Shown piece by piece: positions 59,432-64,000 of a DNA stretch of 64,000 nucleotides (the first letter of the stretch is position 1; each line of letters begins with the position of its first letter). The notes under the pieces were generated by a model. That model worked only from the letters and a program-made list of their open reading frames with translations. It searched no databases and was not told the origin of the DNA. The translations under genes were made by a program, and so were the position numbers. The DNA is from Cunninghamia lanceolata (Eukaryota; Streptophyta; Pinopsida; Cupressales; Cupressaceae), in contig BSBN01000187.1 of the NCBI GenBank assembly GCA_027924645.1, positions 18,494,001-18,558,000 on the forward strand, given 5' to 3'.

Positions 59432-60512
59432 TGTTGATAACTGAGAGGGGGGTGAATCAGTTATCTTAATTATTTCAGCTTTATGAACTTACTTTACTAT
59501 TAATGCAGCATTAATTCAAATAAGCAAACATAACCATGAAATGGAAATACACATGACACAATATTTTTGACGTGGAAACCCTATTAAGGGAGAAAACCAC
59601 AAGGTGATTAACCCAAGATTGTATTCTCTATTAGAAGAATAGAAATACAAAATGGCACTTGCTAATTAGGGCTCACTGCCCAAGCACACTACTCATAAGA
59701 GGCTCACTGCCTACAATAGTTTATACAAGAGAATTAGATACTTGAACTGATGAGAAGCATCCACATATGCTGAGGTTCAGTCTCGATTAGGCTCAATACA
59801 CTGATCTGCTGCACTTCATCCTTCCTCTTCTTTGGTGCTATTGACCTATCACATACCGAACCTGTCTTCCTGCTTTCACACTGTTCTTTTGCTTTTCTTC
59901 GCACACACAACATCCATGACATTCACTCTCAATGAACTCCATTTGGTATATATATATATCCACACAAAGGATTTCATCCTCTTTTTAGTCGGCATCCAGA
60001 ATAGTTAGTATTTCCCAGATTTTAGTCTGTCGGCTGAATCCTTGCTTACCAAGTGATGCGGATCAAAGAGATACTTATAGAAGTCATCTAACAAGTTGGC
60101 CAATCTTGAATAATACCTTAATAATCTTGATCACCATCAACATCTCATCTGGAATAGTGTTTGATGCTCTGCCGGTCAGTTCTTCCTCTGTCTGCTCTGC
60201 CAAATAGGACCTCAATACTTGAATGCTTATATCTCTTCACTCTTTTATTACCAGAGGCTCAAATCCTGGAATCTACCAGTCAAGGTATTCCTCTTGACTT
60301 CCCCAAGTCTGCACTTTCCAAAGATACTTCCTCTTAGAGATCCGGACCTGACTGTCGGACCTTGCCACAACAATTTGTTCTTGCTTACCGGACCACAACA
60401 CTCTTCAATCTGACTTTCAGTATAGGCACACTATGTCCTGCGGATGTGTGGGATGAACTTTGTTGCCATCAATGACAACAATCATGAAGCCACACAGAGT
60501 CTCTTGCCAACA
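59432..60512 (-). repeat. Copia-type element H, 3' LTR
   Basis: It is 1081 bp, from TGTTGATAACTGAG to CTTGCCAACA on the plus strand. It is related to G1/G2 but diverged. A PPT lies on its right (60513-60527). The 5-bp GCCTT on its left (59427-59431) is the predicted TSD; its partner is beyond the window. The hairpin-like motif is at 59571-59601. Confidence 0.85.
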
Positions 60513-60791
60513 ATCTCCCCCTTTGGCATTGATGGCAACACTTAGTGAAAAATGACTAAGTGTTATACAACACTCCCCCTTGGTTAAGGCTTTGTTCTAT
60601 TGTACACTATACCGGAGCTCCCCCTTAGCTGGAGTCCACATTTTTCACTACTCCTCACTCCCCCTTTGACATCAATGGCAAAGGGTAGGGTCCGCACACC
60701 AAAATTCCAAAAATTCAACTATACTTAGCCACATAAGTATATAAACAGGTTATACTTACATATACTGTAGTATGTTTGCAAAAGTTGTTTT
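60513..60791 (-). other. Element H PPT and 3' UTR
   Basis: The minus-strand PPT GCCAAAGGGGGAGAT abuts the LTR. The rest is non-coding and has a second 'ctccccctttgacatcaatgg' block near 60657-60680. Confidence 0.8.
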
Positions 60792-63700
60792 CAACTATAC
60801 AACTTCTGTCACCCAACTCTGCTTCATCATGTCCAAAATTGAGATGTGACCACTCAACAGGAATGCAAAATCTTCTACCCTCTTGAGATCTGTCGGATCA
60901 CTGGTCCGAGCTGTGCTCTGAGCATCAATTAGAGCCTCATGCATGGCCTCTAACTTAGGGATAACGATCCCTCTAAGTTTGCTTAACCTTATTATTCTAT
61001 TTTTCTTCTCCTTCTCAAGCTTCTTTATTTCAGCTATGACTGCAATAGTCTGACATTCTTGATTTACTATAGGAGTGGAGAGAGGATCAAAACTTTGAGA
61101 TAAAATTGTTAGTTTATCCTCTTGCTCTTTTACTTTCTTCTCAATATCCTTGGTTACTTTAGGCCAAGATAAACAAAATTTGTAGATATCTCCACCATCT
61201 TTAAGAGCATTTTCCAAGCTCTTTATTCCAATATCCATAACTCTCCTATCATTTATTATTAAGCCTTGTAACTCCAAGAATCTCTTATTCAAAAATTCTT
61301 TCCGGACCTTCTCCTCAACTAATTTCTCTAGAGATTCAAAATGTGTACTAACACTATTTACTAGAGATTTGAGATTACCGGATGAAGAGGCTGAGGGATC
61401 TTTCTAAAAAGATGGCATGATCTTCTCCAATACACTGGATGCAGTTTCTATGAGTTCACAATCTTCCATGTGAGACTTCAGCATTTTTTCTTTTGCCTTT
61501 GCTTGAGTGAAGGATGCTAGCTTCATGGTTTGTACCGGAGAGAGGGAATCAAAATTAAATGGACCTTGAAGCAACTCTGGTTCATCAAATTCCATCATCT
61601 CTTTGGTCAAGAAATCCCTGACTGCTTCTACTGTGTCTCTTGCCGGAGAAAGAATTTTCTCTCCTTCTGCAGCCTTACCACTGTCATCTGTAGCTTTTTC
61701 TTTCTTTGATTCTTCTTCTCTTCCCTTTCCTTGTTCTTCTTGACTGGATTTTTCTTTTATACTTTCTTCTCCTTTAGATCTGGAGACTACTAGAGAGTCT
61801 AGATTTACTTCTCCTTGAACTTCCTCTTCCGGAGCAGAGGAATCTAAGTCCTTACCTATTTCTTCACTTGTCTCCTTTACCTCTTCTGCCACTATCTCGG
61901 TAGATTCATCTGTAGCTGAGGGATCATCACCTAGGTCCTCGACAATGGGAGTGTTGAATCTTTTTTAAGCATTTCAGAGAATCTCTTCTGTCTCTTTTCC
62001 TATTTTGTCAATTTCACCGAGCATAAGTTGATTCATTCTGGCTTTGCTCCAGAACTCATCCTTGCAATCTTTGAAGATCGTATTCATTTGCTTCTGAGTG
62101 ATTGAAGGAAAGCACTGAATGGCTATCTGTTCTCGGATCTCAAGATCCTTTTCCCTAGCATTATTTTTCCTTATCTCTAATTCCTTCTCTAGGCTTTTGG
62201 GAATGAGAGATATAATTTCAATAAAAGCCTTATTGTATATGTTCAAGTACTTAACTATGGCTTCCTCCAAGATCTTTTTATCTGCATCATTGTATGCATC
62301 ATAGAATTCTATTATTGGTTGTAGGTTCCCATCCATAGTAACTGCCTTAACTACATCATCTAAGGATAGAGTGGGCCTTTCAACAAACTCTTCTGCCATC
62401 TCTTCCTTGTCTGCACTGATAGAGGGTTCACTAGATACTTTCTTATTTTTCCTCATTTTTCTTACCTCCTCATCTGACTCAGTCTCTTCATCATCCTTCT
62501 GACTGATGTAAGACCTTGTGGCCTTTGTCTTAGTTCTTTTCTCTACTTTATCGGATGATTTTGCTTCCGGTTTTGATTTCTTTGAGCTCTTATCAGTGGT
62601 AGGTGCAGACCTCTTAGAGGATCTGGTCCAGGAGGGTGCTTCCACCGGAGTACCTTCTTTTTCTGCTTTTTTTTTCTTTCTCTACCCTTTCTGTCTTCTC
62701 TATAGTTACATCAAATGCTTCTTTTGAAATTCCATGCCTCTTAGCAAAGTCTTCTACTTCCCTCCTCACTTTTCTTTTTATTTCTGGTTGTCTTAACTCC
62801 ACATGGATCTTCACACTTAATTCTTCAAAGGTTCCAAACCTTTCTGCCTTGGAATCCTTGGGCTGACTTAGCATGTGCTAAACATGCAGCTCCATAATTT
62901 TCTCATCCACTTCATACCCCATAGGCATGATCCACATTGTTCTTGGTTCCACTGCCTCCATTAGGCATTGATCAGTGTCAACCATGAAACATACTATATC
63001 TTTGTACTTCTCAACCAATGATTGGGGAATTCTTTCTTTGGTTTGCATCATATTTTGAAATTTCTTGAAGTAACCCCACAGAGCTGTATTTCTAGCCTTA
63101 GCATCCCCATACCCATGCAAGTAATCTCTGATTTGAATTGCAACAGGTCTGTCATTCTGCCATACCCAACCACTGGATCTAGGCAGCTCATTCATAAAGT
63201 AGAAAAACAAACACAATATCAGTCCACCATATTTAAAAGAGTTCTTTTTTTCCTTCTTTATCTTTTATAATTTTTCCATTAGTTGGCTCAGAAGGAGTTC
63301 ACAGAGATCATAATCTACATTCTTTCTCAACATCTCATAAACAATATACATAGCAGTTCCAGATACTGAATTCTCTTTGCTGGAGTGATATATCTTGTAG
63401 CCAATTATCATAGATGCAAACTTGATATCCAGATCAGCGATATCTTCTATGGTCATTGGTCTCTTATCAAATTTTGATCCGGTGGCCTCAGTCACAGTTT
63501 GGTTTTTGATAGATTTGAGAATAGGTAACCCTTTGGAGGAGTGCAAATCGGTTACTGCCTTAATTGCATCCTTGGTGATATTGAATGGTCTATTCAACCA
63601 TAAGAAGTTATCATGCACTCTGCTCAACACATACTGGACCCACTCATCTTCTTCAAAATAGGGGAAATGGATGTACTGACCGAAATGTTTTTCCTAGATG

Positions 63701-63948
63701 GTCTTATACTGAGGTTTTAGTTCAAATGAAACATCTATCAGTTCCTTCTGGTAGATGTCCATCAGCTTGGATTCACCAAAGTCTTCAATGTTTGCATGAA
63801 TGTAAAACCTAATGTCTTCTACATGCAAAACCCCATGCGGAATGCTGGAAAATGCTCCTAAGGGATCCACTTGTAGAGATTTGTAGGGATGTTTCTTAAA
63901 TTTGGGGCGAGGTCTATCAGAGATCTTTACAACATTCAGAGTAGACAT
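60792..63948 (-). pseudogene. Element H long ORF of unknown family (about 1,050 codons, broken)
   Basis: The ATG is at 63948 (MSTLNVVKISDRP). The first four open segments share one frame and are separated by single stops at 63691, 63262 and 62875. A shift occurs in an A9 run (62667-62675), after which three more segments share a second frame, separated by stops near 61971, 61962 and 61401. The N-terminal 400 residues look globular and helical (SMIIGYKIYHSSKENSVSG, then YGGLILCLFFYFMNELP), a pattern that recalls 'putative plant transposon protein' domains. The middle is Lys/Glu/Ser-rich and disordered, and the last 250 residues look coiled-coil. No gag knuckle, protease, RT or integrase motif is seen. 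It ends 280 bp before the 3' LTR, where Sireviruses carry an env-like gene, but no signal peptide or convincing membrane anchor was found. Pol may lie outside the window or be absent. Confidence 0.6.
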
Positions 63949-64000
63949 CTTAAAGATTCAGAGAAAGTTTGATCAAGAGTGAAAAATACCTTTTTACGCT

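Noticed and set aside
56467..60512. 56467-57596 and 59432-60512 as the two LTRs of one 4 kb element
   Set aside because: Both have a PPT on the right and neither has a PBS on the left, so both are 3' LTRs of minus-strand elements. They also differ too much.

Overview
This 64 kb window looks like intergenic DNA of a large, repeat-rich seed-plant genome. A gymnosperm such as a conifer is my guess, but nothing in the sequence proves it. I found no host gene, rRNA, tRNA or CRISPR. Most of what can be recognised is LTR retrotransposon sequence, nested up to four deep, plus one LINE. Boundaries were read from TG...CA ends, matching 5-bp target-site duplications (TSDs), primer-binding sites (PBS) and polypurine tracts (PPT).

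Region 1 to 23283 is a tandem array of one Ty3/gypsy-type non-autonomous element ('A'): LTR, internal, LTR, internal, LTR. Both internal copies carry a small second element ('D', minus strand) at the same site with the same TSD (GTAAA), so D arrived before the array formed. The second D is itself split by a Ty1/copia element ('E', 12433-19551, minus strand, TSD ACCTT) with a nearly complete gag-pol.

Region 23284 to about 37040 is a gypsy element 'C' (plus strand). It holds a gag zinc knuckle (23560-23625), a retropepsin-like domain (33040-33555), a 3' non-coding domain and a 3' LTR. No RT or integrase is seen. Element 'B' (23671-32919, TSD GTCAT) lies exactly between its gag and protease parts. 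B's second LTR holds a 2.7 kb solo LTR 'J' (29935-32676, TSD TCTAA). A, B, C and probably F belong to one lineage: similar LTRs and 3' domains, different or missing coding cassettes.

Region 37041 to 40480 is the 5' part of a minus-strand relative ('F') with LTR, PBS and unknown ORFs. Region 40481 to 43215 ('N') is a non-coding block bounded by arrays of GGATAT-type repeats. Then come a copia LTR ('K', 44080-44721), a decayed LINE (about 47050-49840), a minus-strand solo LTR ('G1', 50855-51986, TSD GCATC), a copia 3' end ('G2', 56467 to about 58320) and another copia 3' end ('H', from 59432 past the window end). H carries a decayed reading frame of about 1,050 codons of unknown family directly upstream of its PPT.

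The most interesting signals are two RNA-hairpin-like structures whose pairing is kept while the sequence changes: one upstream of an internal G-run in A, B and C, and one near the 3' end of all copia-type LTRs here (E, G, H, J, K). Also notable are the unknown ORFs of H, D and F.
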